A stretch of DNA of 64,000 bases, from positions 1 to 64,000 of the forward strand of contig NZ_FNXF01000018.1 in the NCBI RefSeq assembly GCF_900108485.1. The letters are read 5' to 3'. Under the pieces are notes generated by a model. It had not been told where the DNA came from. It worked only from the letters and a program-made list of their open reading frames with translations, and did not search any database. This stretch comes from Rheinheimera pacifica. Its GTDB lineage: Bacteria; Pseudomonadota; Gammaproteobacteria; Enterobacterales; Alteromonadaceae. Positions 54,867 to 64,000 of this stretch are shown here, piece by piece. The translations under genes were made by a program, and so were the position numbers. The stretch's first letter is position 1. Every line of letters begins with the position of its first letter.

Positions 54867-55061
54867 ATGTCACAGGTAGAAAGCAACGATTTTGAACTGG
54901 ATGACTTAACGGATGAAGTTGAGATCGTCAAAGATGTATCATCAAAAGATCAAAAAGCAAAACAAAAGCTGGAGGCCCGGCGGCGCATAGATGATCTGCT
55001 GGAGCAAAAACGCTTGCGTCAGTTACTGGATGACTGGGATCTGGATGATACAGAGGCATAA
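54867..55061 (+). CDS. PA3496-family small acidic protein
   Basis: 64 residues, very acidic N-terminal half (NDFELDDLTDEVEIVKD) and a charged helix EARRRIDDLLEQKRLRQLL, the pattern of the PA3496 family linked to envelope integrity. Ribosome site GAGGTGCGCTT. It is followed directly by a strong terminator. Confidence 0.75.
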   Translation: MSQVESNDFELDDLTDEVEIVKDVSSKDQKAKQKLEARRRIDDLLEQKRLRQLLDDWDLDDTEA

Positions 55062-55094
55062 AAAAAACGGGCGTGTTAAGCGCCCGTTTTTTTT
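55060..55094. terminator. bidirectional terminator between PA3496-like gene and fabB
   Basis: ACGGGCG / CGCCCGT stem with a 7-nt loop flanked by seven As and eight Ts. It serves both convergent genes. Confidence 0.9.
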
Positions 55095-55117
55095 ATCTGT
55101 AGTGCCAGCCGGGGCTA

Positions 55118-56332
55118 TTAACCACGGTACTTTTGCATAACTAAAGTGGCATTAGTACCACCAAAACCAAAGCTGTTCGACATCACGGTATTAAGCTCAG
55201 CCGGGGTGGCTTTAGTAACAATATTCAGCCCCTGCGCGGCTTCATCCAGCTCACCGATATTAATTGAAGGCGCGATAAAGCTGTGTTTCATCATCAGCAG
55301 TGAATATATTGCTTCATGCACGCCGGCAGCACCCAGCGCATGGCCGGTCATCGCTTTGGTCGCACTGATAGCTGGTGATTTACCGGCAAATACTTCCTGA
55401 ATAGCACCCAGCTCTTTTACATCACCTACCGGCGTGCTGGTACCATGCGTATTAACGTAATCTACCTGAGCCGTGACATTCTGCAGGGCCATCTGCATAC
55501 AACGCACGGCGCCTTCCCCACTTGGCGCTACCATGTCATAGCCGTCAGACGTTGCGCCATAACCTGTTACTTCAGCATAAATAGTGGCACCACGGGCTAA
55601 GGCATGCTCCAGCTCTTCAACCACGACCATGCCACCGCCACCACTGATCACAAAGCCATCGCGGTTCGCATCATAAGTACGCGATGCCTGCTCAGGGGAG
55701 TCGTTGTACTTGGTAGACAACGCGCCCATCGCATCAAATTCCATTGCCAGCGTCCAGTGTACTTCCTCACCGCCACCGGCAAATACCACGTCCTGCTTGC
55801 CCAGCTGGATCAACTCTACCGCATGGCCAATACAGTGCGCACTGGTGGCACAGGCCGAGCTGATAGAATAGTTAACACCTTTAATTTTAAACGGTGTCGC
55901 CAGACAGGCTGAACAGGTACTGGACATGGTTTTTGGCACCGCATAAGGGCCAACCCGCTTTACGCCTTTTTCACGCAAAATATCAGCCGCTTCAACCTGT
56001 ACTTTAGATGACGCACCGCCAGAGCCCGCCACCAAACCAATACGCGGGCTGGAAATTTGCTCTTCGGTAAAACCGGCGTCTGTCATGGCTTCTTGCATAG
56101 CAAGGTAAGCATAGGCTGCAGCATCACCCATAAAACGCATAGCTTTACGGTCAATCAGTTCACTGGGTTCCAGTTTGATATTACCCCATACCTGCGAGCG
56201 CAGGCCCAGCTCAGCAAATTCTTCTGATCGGGTAATGCCTGAGCGCCCGGCCTGTAACGAGGCCAGTACTTCGTCTTTGTTATTACCAATACTGGACACA
56301 ATACCAATACCTGTGATTACCGCTCTTTTCAT
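55118..56332 (-). CDS. fabB: 3-oxoacyl-ACP synthase I
   Basis: 404 residues. Chain elongation in fatty acid synthesis, needed for unsaturated acids. Catalytic Cys in [11 protein letters not shown], His in [13 protein letters not shown] and His in [16 protein letters not shown]. Starts at [10 protein letters not shown] (56332); the longer open frame upstream is not conserved. Divergent from mnmC, the same order as E. coli. Confidence 0.95.
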   Translation of the reverse strand: MKRAVITGIGIVSSIGNNKDEVLASLQAGRSGITRSEEFAELGLRSQVWGNIKLEPSELIDRKAMRFMGDAAAYAYLAMQEAMTDAGFTEEQISSPRIGLVAGSGGASSKVQVEAADILREKGVKRVGPYAVPKTMSSTCSACLATPFKIKGVNYSISSACATSAHCIGHAVELIQLGKQDVVFAGGGEEVHWTLAMEFDAMGALSTKYNDSPEQASRTYDANRDGFVISGGGGMVVVEELEHALARGATIYAEVTGYGATSDGYDMVAPSGEGAVRCMQMALQNVTAQVDYVNTHGTSTPVGDVKELGAIQEVFAGKSPAISATKAMTGHALGAAGVHEAIYSLLMMKHSFIAPSINIGELDEAAQGLNIVTKATPAELNTVMSNSFGFGGTNATLVMQKYRG

Positions 56333-56505
56333 GCTTTCTCCATCGACCAGCCAATTGCCGGCAAGGTTAAAATAATACTGTGCGCTATTGTACGGACTTT
56401 GTTCTGCAAAGTGGTCAGCTTTCAGCGCACACTTGTACTCTGTTTTCAATTTTGCGATAGCTTAGGGTAAACTACAAGCCGAATATTGTGGTGGACCCGC
56501 CTTCT

Positions 56506-58368
56506 ATGTCTCAGCTTACACACGCCAAAATACATTTTAATGAACAAGGTACGCCCGTGGCGTCAGATTTTGATGACGTCTATTTTTCCAATGACGGTGG
56601 CATGGCTGAAACCAGCTACGTATTTTTGCAGCAAAATGGCTTACCAGAGCGCTGGCACACACATTCAGGGCCCGCCTTCCATATTATTGAAACCGGCTTT
56701 GGCACCGGCGCCAACTTTCTGCTGAGCTGGCTGCGCTTTCGTCAATACCGCCAGCTGTTTCCAGATGCTGTCTGCCAACGCCTGTATTTCAGTAGTTTTG
56801 AAAAATTCCCGCTTAGCCATGCCGATCTAACCCAGGCGCTAGCAGTACACACCGAGCTTAAACAGCAGTGCCAGCAACTGCTGGACGCTTATCCGCTGTG
56901 TATTGGCGGTTGTCACCGGCTTAGCTTTGATAATGGCAGCGTAGTACTGGATTTATGGTTTGGCGATGTAAATACCCTGCTGCCACAGCTTAATGCCAAA
57001 GCAGATGCTATTTACCTTGATGGTTTTGCCCCCAGCAAAAACCCGGATATGTGGCAGCAGCAGCTGTTTACCGGCCTGGCCCGGCTAAGTGGTAATGGCA
57101 GCACAGTGTCTACCTTTACCTCTGCCGGGCTGGTAAAGCGTGGCCTGCAACAGGCAGGTTTTACGGTGAGTAAAATTAAAGGCTTTGGCCGCAAGCGTGA
57201 AATGCTGACGGCCATAATGGCAACGGATACCGCTACACCTACCCAGCCAAACAATGAAATTACCATTATAGGCGGCGGTATAGCATCGCTTTGCACAGCT
57301 TTGGCACTGACTCAGCGCGGTGTGGCCGTGCATCTTATTTGTGAAGATGACAGGGTGGCACGCCAGGCGTCACAAAACCGCCAGGGCGCGGTATACCCCA
57401 ACCTGCATGCGAACCTGACCGATGACAGCCAGTTACACGCTCAGGCCTTTTTGTTTGCCCGGCGCTTTTATCAGCACTGGCAACAACAAGGGCTGAGTTT
57501 TGCCATGGACTGGTGTGGCTTACTGCATCTGGCCAGCAATACGCTGCTACAACAGCGCCAGCAAAAACTGATAGATAAAGCGCTATGGCCAACTAAACTG
57601 GTGCAGGCCGTAAATGCCAGCGAAGCCTCTGCCATTGCCGGGCTTGAACTGCCCCACAGCGGCATTTACTTGCCGCTGGCCGGCTGGTTAAGCCCGCAAC
57701 AGTTCTGCCTGCAGGCGCTGCAATATTTACAACAGCAAAAGTTATTTCGCTTTAGCCCTGATTGTAAAGTACGGGCGATAAGGCAACATAATAGCGGATG
57801 GCATTTAGATACCGCAGCCGGAGAATATCAGGCCGCAGTTTTAGTATTAGCCTGTGGTAGCAAACTGGCAGAATTTGCCCCAACAGCACAGTTGCCGCTG
57901 AATAAAATCCGCGGCCAGGTCAGTTATGTGCAAGCCAGCGCTATGGCGCCACTTAAAACGGTGCTGTGTCATAAAGGTTATATTACGCCGCAGTGGCAAA
58001 ACCTGCACAGTGTTGGCGCTACTTTTGACCGTAACGCAACAGAAGCCTTTATCAGCGCGCAGGATAACAGCGAAAACGTAGAATTGGTGCGCCAGCAACT
58101 GCAGCAACCCGCCTGGTTTGCAAAGGCTGAAGTAACAGACGCCACAGCGGCATTTCGAGCTACTGTGCCGGATCATCTGCCCCTGGTTGGCCCTTTGGCT
58201 GAACAGCAAAACCTTTACCTGATAGGTGCTATGGGCGCCAGAGGTATTATGCTGTCGCCATTGCTGGCCGAGCTATTGGTGTGCCAGATTTGTGCTGAAC
58301 CGCTGCCGTTATCACAACAGCTGTGTGAGCGGCTGGCCGCTACCCGTTTTCATAGCGACACGCTTTAA
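56506..58368 (+). CDS. mnmC: bifunctional tRNA wobble-uridine methyltransferase/oxidoreductase MnmC
   Basis: 620 residues. The N-terminal MnmD methyltransferase (about 1-235; IIETGFGTGANFLLSWL and AIYLDGFAPSKNPDMW) and the C-terminal FAD-dependent MnmC1 oxidoreductase (ITIIGGGIASLCTALAL) finish 5-methylaminomethyl-2-thiouridine at position 34 of some tRNAs. ATG 56506 is taken as start; GTG 56488 is in frame. Both domains are complete. Confidence 0.95.
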   Translation: MSQLTHAKIHFNEQGTPVASDFDDVYFSNDGGMAETSYVFLQQNGLPERWHTHSGPAFHIIETGFGTGANFLLSWLRFRQYRQLFPDAVCQRLYFSSFEKFPLSHADLTQALAVHTELKQQCQQLLDAYPLCIGGCHRLSFDNGSVVLDLWFGDVNTLLPQLNAKADAIYLDGFAPSKNPDMWQQQLFTGLARLSGNGSTVSTFTSAGLVKRGLQQAGFTVSKIKGFGRKREMLTAIMATDTATPTQPNNEITIIGGGIASLCTALALTQRGVAVHLICEDDRVARQASQNRQGAVYPNLHANLTDDSQLHAQAFLFARRFYQHWQQQGLSFAMDWCGLLHLASNTLLQQRQQKLIDKALWPTKLVQAVNASEASAIAGLELPHSGIYLPLAGWLSPQQFCLQALQYLQQQKLFRFSPDCKVRAIRQHNSGWHLDTAAGEYQAAVLVLACGSKLAEFAPTAQLPLNKIRGQVSYVQASAMAPLKTVLCHKGYITPQWQNLHSVGATFDRNATEAFISAQDNSENVELVRQQLQQPAWFAKAEVTDATAAFRATVPDHLPLVGPLAEQQNLYLIGAMGARGIMLSPLLAELLVCQICAEPLPLSQQLCERLAATRFHSDTL

Positions 58369-58451
58369 ATACCGGCAGGTATAATGCTGGGCAAAGGCAA
58401 TAAAAGTTTGCTAAGGTAGCGCAGAATAATAAATAAAAATAAGGACAAAAC

Positions 58452-58778
58452 ATGCGTCTAGCCGTTTTATTATGTCTGGCGTTATTCAATTACGGGCACA
58501 GCGCTGCCGCTAAAGATTTTTACCAGATCCCGCTGCCGGAAGATGCCCGTGAATTTGCCCGGCTTGATAATAAACTGCCTGCAGTGCTCAGTTACTTTAG
58601 CCAGCAAAGCGAAACCACACTACGCGATTTTTATATCCAGCAACTGGGGCAGCCTGATTCAATACAAAGCAGGTATGGCCGCGAACATTTATATTTTACG
58701 CTCAATGGTAACCAGGTACGGGTGCTGATCTCAAGCCGCGATAACTGGCGCCAGGTTGATGTTATGGTGCAAAACTAA
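58452..58778 (+). CDS. small exported protein of unknown function
   Basis: 108 residues with a signal peptide ([20 protein letters not shown]). The mature part is soluble: [20 protein letters not shown], then [17 protein letters not shown] and a C-terminal strand pattern. Ribosome site AAGGAC is upstream. No family recognised. It sits tail to tail with motY, 5 bp apart. Confidence 0.6.
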   Translation: MRLAVLLCLALFNYGHSAAAKDFYQIPLPEDAREFARLDNKLPAVLSYFSQQSETTLRDFYIQQLGQPDSIQSRYGREHLYFTLNGNQVRVLISSRDNWRQVDVMVQN

Positions 58779-58783
58779 GCCGG

Positions 58784-59653
58784 TTAAGGCTTAGTCAGCT
58801 GCAACACTACCCTGCGGTTTTGTTTGCGTTCTAAGGCGGTATCGTTTGGCGCTACGTGGCGTCGTTCACCAAAACCTTCTACCTGAACTTTATCCTCACT
58901 TAGCCCGGCGGCAACAAAAAAGCTTTTTACTTTCTCCGCCCGCTTTACCGATAACTGCTCGTTCATCCAGCGCCCGCCATAACTGTCGGTGTAGCCCTGA
59001 ATTTCCACATAAGCGATATCCTGATCATATTTCAGGTATTCAGCGATCTGCGCCAGCCTGCGCTCCGATTCCCGGGTTAACTTGTCGCCGCCACTTTCAT
59101 AGCTCAGAACGGTAAAAGCAATATCATCAAAGCCATACGGCAATAAACGCGACACACACTGATTAAACTGATGGTAATTTGCCGGAAACTGCACCGGGTT
59201 CATCGCCGCCACTACTTTATCGTAAGGGCTGTACCAGTCGCTGAAGTAAAACGTCGGACTAAAGCCCTGCTCCAGTTCAGTCAGTAAGGTCCAGGCCGTT
59301 TTTTTCGGTAGGTCGCCATTGTATTGCTTTAATAACTTCATGCTGGCCACCGCTTTAGCAGGGGTGCCCGGACGCCAGGCCGGCGGCACTGACAGTACCT
59401 CAGCTAAACCATAGTTATCGGGCAGGCGTAGCATTTGCAATTCAAAATCCAGGTTCAGCCCTTTACTGGCCACACTGCGAAATACCGCCTGGCCAAACTG
59501 CGGAATTTCATGCTGCAGCTGACACTCCAACGGGGTGTTTTTACTTAATTGCCAGACTGATTGCTCAATACTGGCAGAATATTGACGCAACTGTGGCTGC
59601 GCCAACACACTGGCACTGCACAACAGGCTGCTGATCATTAATAAAGTTCGCAT
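58784..59653 (-). CDS. motY: sodium-type flagellar motor protein MotY
   Basis: 289 residues. Signal peptide (about 1-18), a MotY-type N-terminal domain ([35 protein letters not shown]), and a C-terminal OmpA-like peptidoglycan-binding domain ([38 protein letters not shown]). It forms the T ring that anchors the Na+-driven polar flagellar stator. Divergent from rnt, as in Vibrio. Start 59653 is preferred over an ATG or GTG further upstream. Confidence 0.88.
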   Translation of the reverse strand: MRTLLMISSLLCSASVLAQPQLRQYSASIEQSVWQLSKNTPLECQLQHEIPQFGQAVFRSVASKGLNLDFELQMLRLPDNYGLAEVLSVPPAWRPGTPAKAVASMKLLKQYNGDLPKKTAWTLLTELEQGFSPTFYFSDWYSPYDKVVAAMNPVQFPANYHQFNQCVSRLLPYGFDDIAFTVLSYESGGDKLTRESERRLAQIAEYLKYDQDIAYVEIQGYTDSYGGRWMNEQLSVKRAEKVKSFFVAAGLSEDKVQVEGFGERRHVAPNDTALERKQNRRVVLQLTKP

Positions 59654-59786
59654 TTTCTGGCTTTCCACCACTGTCGGTAAGCAATTTATGGCAATTTGGC
59701 TTTATGTTAAGCAAACACTATGCCGCAACAAGACGCTGACGCAATTCTTTGGCATAATAGCCGCTGATTGGCAAACTGGCGATGTT

Positions 59787-60455
59787 ATGACACAACCAAG
59801 ATCACAGCTGGCGCAGCGCTTCCGCGGTTACTACCCTGTAGTTATCGACGTGGAAACCGCAGGCTTTAATGCAAAAACAGATGCTTTACTGGAAATAGCC
59901 GCCACCTTGCTGGATATGGACGATGACGGCAATTTAATTCCGCTGCAAACACTGCACTTTCACGTTGAGCCCTTCGAGGGGGCAAATCTGGATGCCAGCT
60001 CACTGGCATTTAACGGTATAGATCCCTTTAACCCATTGCGTGGCGCAGTGCCAGAGCGCGAAGCCATTACGGAAATATGTAAAGCGGTGCGCAAAGCGCA
60101 GAAAGACGCCGACTGCCAGCGCAGCGTTATAGTGGCGCACAATGCTGCCTTTGATCAGAGCTTTTTTAACGCCGCAGTGGAAAGGCTTAACTTTAAACGC
60201 TCGCCCTTTCATGCGTTTGTGTCATTCGATACCACCAGTTTGTCGGCATTAGCATTGGGGCAAACTGTACTTGCCAAAGCCTGCCAGGCGGCAGGTATTG
60301 AATTTAATAACAAAGAAGCGCACAGCGCTTTGTATGATACCGAACGCACTGCTGAGCTGTTTTGTTATATTGTTAATAGCTGGAAACAACTTGGCGGCTG
60401 GCCGCTGGCGCAGGTAGTGGAAGCAAGCCGCGAAGACACCAGTGAACCGGTGTGA
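59787..60455 (+). CDS. rnt: ribonuclease T
   Basis: 222 residues. DEDDh exoribonuclease that trims tRNA 3' ends and other stable RNAs. [10 protein letters not shown] (Asp, Glu), [13 protein letters not shown] (Asp) and [16 protein letters not shown] (His, Asp). Start at [12 protein letters not shown]; the open frame upstream lies in the motY/rnt spacer. Order rnt-grxD-sodB matches enterobacteria. Confidence 0.95.
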   Translation: MTQPRSQLAQRFRGYYPVVIDVETAGFNAKTDALLEIAATLLDMDDDGNLIPLQTLHFHVEPFEGANLDASSLAFNGIDPFNPLRGAVPEREAITEICKAVRKAQKDADCQRSVIVAHNAAFDQSFFNAAVERLNFKRSPFHAFVSFDTTSLSALALGQTVLAKACQAAGIEFNNKEAHSALYDTERTAELFCYIVNSWKQLGGWPLAQVVEASREDTSEPV

Positions 60456-60490
60456 AACACAAGCAGCCCGGACTCGCCGCTTAACCGTCA

Positions 60491-60528
60491 AAATATAAAG
60501 GCCGCAATAAGAAGCGGCCTTTATATTT
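60491..60528. terminator. bidirectional terminator between rnt and grxD
   Basis: Perfect 15-bp stem (AAATATAAAGGCCGC and its complement, 8-nt loop) with A/T-rich ends, between convergent rnt and grxD. Confidence 0.85.
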
Positions 60529-60542
60529 ACCACAGCAAGATT

Positions 60543-60884
60543 TTACTCTGCGGCGGTATCGGTTTTGTATTTAGCAGCAGTTTCTTTAATCAATGGCTGC
60601 AACTCACCACGCTGAAACATTTCCAGCACGATATCACAACCACCAACCAGTTCACCGTCTACCCACAACTGTGGAAAAGTAGGCCAATTGGCATATTTGG
60701 GTAATTCAGCACGGATATCCGGGTTTTGCAAAATATCTACAAAAGCAAATTGTTCGCCACAGGCAATCAGCGCCTGTGAAGCCTGCGCCGAAAACCCACA
60801 GCTTGGGAATTTAGGCGAGCCTTTCATAAATAACAGGATCGGATTCTCAGCAATTTGCTGCTTAATTTTATCTAACGTTTCCAT
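60543..60884 (-). CDS. grxD: monothiol glutaredoxin Grx4
   Basis: 113 residues. The active site CGFS lies in KFPSCGFSAQASQAL; WPTFPQLWVDGELVGGCDI binds glutathione. Carries 2Fe-2S clusters and takes part in iron-sulfur trafficking. Start METLDKIKQQI; an ATG two codons earlier is also possible. Divergent from sodB. Confidence 0.95.
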   Translation of the reverse strand: METLDKIKQQIAENPILLFMKGSPKFPSCGFSAQASQALIACGEQFAFVDILQNPDIRAELPKYANWPTFPQLWVDGELVGGCDIVLEMFQRGELQPLIKETAAKYKTDTAAE

Positions 60885-61123
60885 TAACACCTCACAACAT
60901 GAGCATTTTCAGACTGGCAGACATTTTACGCTGTTCTGTCGTAACTGGCACTTGAGATCTGAGAAAAAATCCCCACCTCTGTTGCTACAACCCTAAGCGC
61001 TGATTATCACATCCGGCTACACTGGATCAGCCAATAATCAATACTGTAAAACTTGAGTATTTTAGTCAGGTTTTGTAGTCTACGCCATGCAGACATCATA
61101 AACAACGCCAACGGAGAACGACA

Positions 61124-61708
61124 ATGGCCTTTGAATTACCAGCATTACCTTATGCAAAAGACGCTTTAGCGCCACACATTTCCGCAGAAACTCTGGAATA
61201 CCACTACGGCAAGCACCACAATACCTACGTGGTAAAACTAAATGGTTTGATTGAAGGCACCCCCTTTGCCGGTAAATCTCTGGAAGAAATCGTGCGTACC
61301 TCTGAAGGTGGCATTTTCAACAACGCCGCTCAGGTATGGAACCACACTTTCTACTGGCACTGCTTGTCACCAAACGGTGGCGGCGAGCCAACAGGTGCGT
61401 TAGCCGATGCTATCAATGCTAAATGGGGCTCTTTTGCTGCATTTAAAACCGCCTTTAACGACAAAGCCGTGAACAACTTTGGTTCAAGCTGGACCTGGTT
61501 AGTGAAAAAAGCTAATGGCAGCGTGGATATCGTTAACACCAGCAATGCCGCCACGCCTTTAACAGATACCAGCGTAACGCCTGTCATGACTGTAGATTTG
61601 TGGGAACACGCCTACTACATTGACTACCGCAATGCCCGCCCTACTTATCTGGATGCATTCTGGGCACTGGTTAACTGGAAATTCGCCAGCGAAAACTTTG
61701 CCAAGTAA
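61124..61708 (+). CDS. sodB: superoxide dismutase, iron type
   Basis: 194 residues, usual FeSOD length. Metal ligands: His27 (LEYHYGKHH), His in [11 protein letters not shown], Asp and His in [13 protein letters not shown]. The [13 protein letters not shown] and [10 protein letters not shown] segments point to iron rather than manganese type. Cytoplasmic, no signal peptide. Ribosome site GGAGAAC. Confidence 0.96.
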   Translation: MAFELPALPYAKDALAPHISAETLEYHYGKHHNTYVVKLNGLIEGTPFAGKSLEEIVRTSEGGIFNNAAQVWNHTFYWHCLSPNGGGEPTGALADAINAKWGSFAAFKTAFNDKAVNNFGSSWTWLVKKANGSVDIVNTSNAATPLTDTSVTPVMTVDLWEHAYYIDYRNARPTYLDAFWALVNWKFASENFAK

Positions 61709-61727
61709 GACTTAGCAGTATTAAATA

Positions 61728-61752
61728 AACCCGGCCTATGCCGGGTTTTTTG
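61728..61752 (+). terminator. sodB terminator
   Basis: AACCCGGC-CTAT-GCCGGGTT followed by TTTT, 20 bp after the sodB stop. Confidence 0.9.
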
Positions 61753-61936
61753 TCCACCAAGCTTTACATTTTCCCGCAGTACACCAACTAAACCATTTTG
61801 CCCTCAGCCACTATAGCCTGAAGAAATTTATAGATTTTTCTGTCAATTAGTCAGGCGGGAATCCGCTTTACTGTCTAACCTTAAGATAACAGCTTGGCTG
61901 CCACCCTTTTCCGATGTTTAAAAGCTGGAGGTGCAT

Positions 61937-63859
61937 ATGAGTATTTTCGAGCACTATAAATCACGCTACGAAGCTGCGAAAGAAGAAGAATATAGCATCC
62001 AGGAATTCCTGGCATTATGCAAAAACGACAAAAGCTGTTACGCCAGTGCAGCCGAGCGTTTGTTGCTGGCTATAGGTAAACCCGAACTGACCGATACTGC
62101 GCAAGATCCACAGTTAAGCAGGCTGTTCTCCAACCGGGTAATAGCACGCTACCCGGCATTTTCCGAATTTTATGGTATGGAAGATGCCATCGAACAAATT
62201 GTGTCTTACCTGAAGCATTCGGCGCAGGGGCTGGAAGAGCGCAAACAAATTTTGTATTTACTCGGCCCGGTGGGCGGCGGTAAGTCGTCACTGGCCGAAA
62301 AGCTGAAACATTTAATGCAGCAAATTCCGATTTATTACTTAAAAGGCTCACCGGTGTACGACCATCCGCTGTGCCTGTTCGACGTTAACGAAGATGGCAA
62401 TATTCTGCAGCAGGAATACGGCATTCCCAGACGCTACCTGCGCAATATTATGTCACCCTGGGCCAGTAAACGGCTGCACGAATATAACGGCGATATCAGC
62501 CAGTTTAAGGTGGTGAAAAAATACCCGTCTATATTGGATCAGCTGGCCATTGCCAAAACCGAGCCCGGCGATGAAAACAATCAGGATATTGCCTCACTGG
62601 TAGGTAAAGTGGATATCCGCCAGTTGGAACACTTCGCCCAGAATGACCCCGATGCTTATAGCTACTCTGGTGCACTTTGTCGCGCTAATCAGGGCCTGAT
62701 GGAATTTGTTGAGATGTTCAAAGCACCGATTAAGGTACTGCACCCTTTGCTGACAGCAACGCAGGAAGGTAACTACAATGGCACCGAGGGTTTAGCGGCG
62801 TTGCCGTTTGACGGCATTATACTGGCACACAGCAATGAATCTGAGTGGCAAACCTTTCGCAATAACAAGAACAATGAAGCCTTTCTTGATCGGGTTTACA
62901 TTGTAAAAGTACCTTACTGCCTGCGGGTTAGCGAAGAGAAGCGTATATATCAAAAGCTACTGGAACACAGCGAGCTGAATACTGCACCTTGTGCACCGGG
63001 CACCTTAAGCTCCCTGGCACAGTTTGCAGTGTTGTCCCGGTTGAAAAACCCCGATAACTCCAGCATTTACTCCAAAATGCGTGTTTACGATGGGGAAAGC
63101 TTAAAAGACACCGATCCTAAGGCAAAATCGTATCAGGAGTACCGCGACTATGCCGGCGTCGATGAAGGCATGACAGGCTTATCAACCCGTTTTGCTTTTA
63201 AAATTTTATCGCGGGTATTTAACTTCGACAGCACAGAAGTGGCCGCCAACCCGGTACACCTGTTTTATGTGCTGGAACAGCAGATAGAGCGTGAGCAATT
63301 CCCTGCCGATGTGGCAGAGCGGTATCTGGAGCATTTAAAAGGCTATTTGATCCCTAAATACATTGAATTTATAGGTAAAGAAATTCAAACCGCGTATTTA
63401 GAATCCTATTCCGAGTACGGGCAGAATATCTTTGATCGCTACGTGATTTATGCTGATTTCTGGATCCAGGATCAGGAATACCGCGATCCTGAAACCGGCC
63501 AGTTATTTGACCGCTCAGCACTGAATGCAGAGCTGGAAAAGATCGAAAAACCTGCCGGCATCAGTAACCCGAAAGATTTCCGCAATGAAATAGTTAACTT
63601 TGTGCTTAGAGCCAAAGCGAAAAACAATGGCAAAAACCCAACCTGGACCAGCTACGAGAAGCTGCGCACTGTGATAGAGAAGAAAATGTTCTCCAGCACA
63701 GAAGAGTTGCTGCCGGTAATTTCGTTTAATGCCAAAACCTCAACCGATGATCAGAAAAAACACGATGATTTTGTCAACCGGATGATGGAAAAAGGCTATA
63801 CCCGTAAGCAGGTAAGGTTGTTGTCAGAGTGGTATCTGCGCGTACGTAAATCGCAGTAA
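61937..63859 (+). CDS. prkA: PrkA-type serine protein kinase (YeaG)
   Basis: 640 residues. An N-terminal AAA-type ATPase domain (about 15-380) with Walker A YLLGPVGGGKSSLAEKL, then a C-terminal PrkA kinase-like domain (about 390-640; YIEFIGKEIQTAYLESY, NIFDRYVIYADFWIQDQEYR). Linked to nutrient-stress and sustained nitrogen-starvation responses. ATG 61937 follows CTGGAGG; GTG 61931 is in frame. It leads the prkA-yeaH operon, 17 bp before the next start. Confidence 0.95.
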   Translation: MSIFEHYKSRYEAAKEEEYSIQEFLALCKNDKSCYASAAERLLLAIGKPELTDTAQDPQLSRLFSNRVIARYPAFSEFYGMEDAIEQIVSYLKHSAQGLEERKQILYLLGPVGGGKSSLAEKLKHLMQQIPIYYLKGSPVYDHPLCLFDVNEDGNILQQEYGIPRRYLRNIMSPWASKRLHEYNGDISQFKVVKKYPSILDQLAIAKTEPGDENNQDIASLVGKVDIRQLEHFAQNDPDAYSYSGALCRANQGLMEFVEMFKAPIKVLHPLLTATQEGNYNGTEGLAALPFDGIILAHSNESEWQTFRNNKNNEAFLDRVYIVKVPYCLRVSEEKRIYQKLLEHSELNTAPCAPGTLSSLAQFAVLSRLKNPDNSSIYSKMRVYDGESLKDTDPKAKSYQEYRDYAGVDEGMTGLSTRFAFKILSRVFNFDSTEVAANPVHLFYVLEQQIEREQFPADVAERYLEHLKGYLIPKYIEFIGKEIQTAYLESYSEYGQNIFDRYVIYADFWIQDQEYRDPETGQLFDRSALNAELEKIEKPAGISNPKDFRNEIVNFVLRAKAKNNGKNPTWTSYEKLRTVIEKKMFSSTEELLPVISFNAKTSTDDQKKHDDFVNRMMEKGYTRKQVRLLSEWYLRVRKSQ

Positions 63860-63876
63860 CGTAAGCCGGAGGTAGT

Positions 63877-64000
63877 ATGGCGCACTTTATAGACAGACGG
63901 CTGAATGGTAAGAATAAAAGCGCGGTAAACCGCCAGCGCTTTATTCGCCGCTACAAGCAACAAATTAAAAAAGCCGTGTCGGACGCCATCAGCAAACGCA
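63877..64000 (+). CDS. yeaH: YeaH/YhbH family protein, 5' part only
   Basis: The first 41 codons, starting [20 protein letters not shown] and running into the window end, match the start of DUF444/YeaH proteins. Ribosome site CCGGAGGT is well placed. It lies 17 bp after prkA, and the usual order is prkA-yeaH-spoVR. The rest of the gene is outside the window. Confidence 0.85.
   Translation, partial: MAHFIDRRLNGKNKSAVNRQRFIRRYKQQIKKAVSDAISKR

Overview
The window is chromosomal DNA of a polar-flagellated, aerobic/facultative gammaproteobacterium. Gene content and order point to the Alteromonadales/Chromatiales border (Rheinheimera, Alishewanella or Arsukibacterium-like). Supporting signs are the gammaproteobacterial neighbourhoods mutY-yggX next to trmB, gcvA-DUF423-rlmM, dnaQ/rnhA, fabB/mnmC, motY/rnt and rnt-grxD-sodB, together with many TonB-dependent receptors. 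The genus is inference, not a database match. No CRISPR array, prophage or insertion-sequence transposase was found.

Layout. 1-408: leader of an rRNA operon that runs leftward out of the window, with boxA and three stacked stringent-type promoters. 0.4-3.2 kb: divergent GNAT/C39-peptidase protein and RimK-type ATP-grasp ligase, then tRNA-Leu(CAG). 3.5-11 kb: nucleoside salvage operon (udk, CNT transporter, 2OG-Fe oxygenase), an Oar-like TonB receptor and a secreted EEP-fold hydrolase. 11-18 kb: housekeeping RNA methylation and DNA repair (rlmM, DUF423, gcvA, yggX, mutY, trmB, rsmC). 18-23 kb: an orphan sensor kinase, then arcA and arcB facing each other. 23-31 kb: exported cyanophycinase-like protein, TonB receptor, YfcC-type permease and isoaspartyl dipeptidase, which together look like a scavenging route for cyanophycin or other beta-aspartyl peptides. 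gltBD (31.5-37.4 kb) follows.

37.4-49.6 kb is the accessory part. It holds a structured repeat before rraA, a pair of paralogous 72-aa genes, and an AT-rich retron cassette (reverse transcriptase, Septu-type ATPase and HNH nuclease, predicted msr-msd RNA) bracketed by a 25-bp inverted repeat. Toxin-antitoxin-like HTH genes lie between two copies of a 121-bp segment, followed by a PEP-CTERM protein, membrane proteins and an FtrA/rhodanese pair. 49.6-64 kb returns to core genes: two tRNA-Asp genes plus a decayed third copy, TIGR03503, dnaQ/rnhA, a glutathione-linked group (gpx, gshB-like), fabB/mnmC, motY/rnt, grxD, sodB, and the start of the prkA-yeaH stress operon.

The two most interesting systems are the retron with its flanking inverted repeats (38.85-42.86 kb) and the putative cyanophycin-utilisation locus (23.1-31.1 kb), whose dipeptidase has altered metal ligands.
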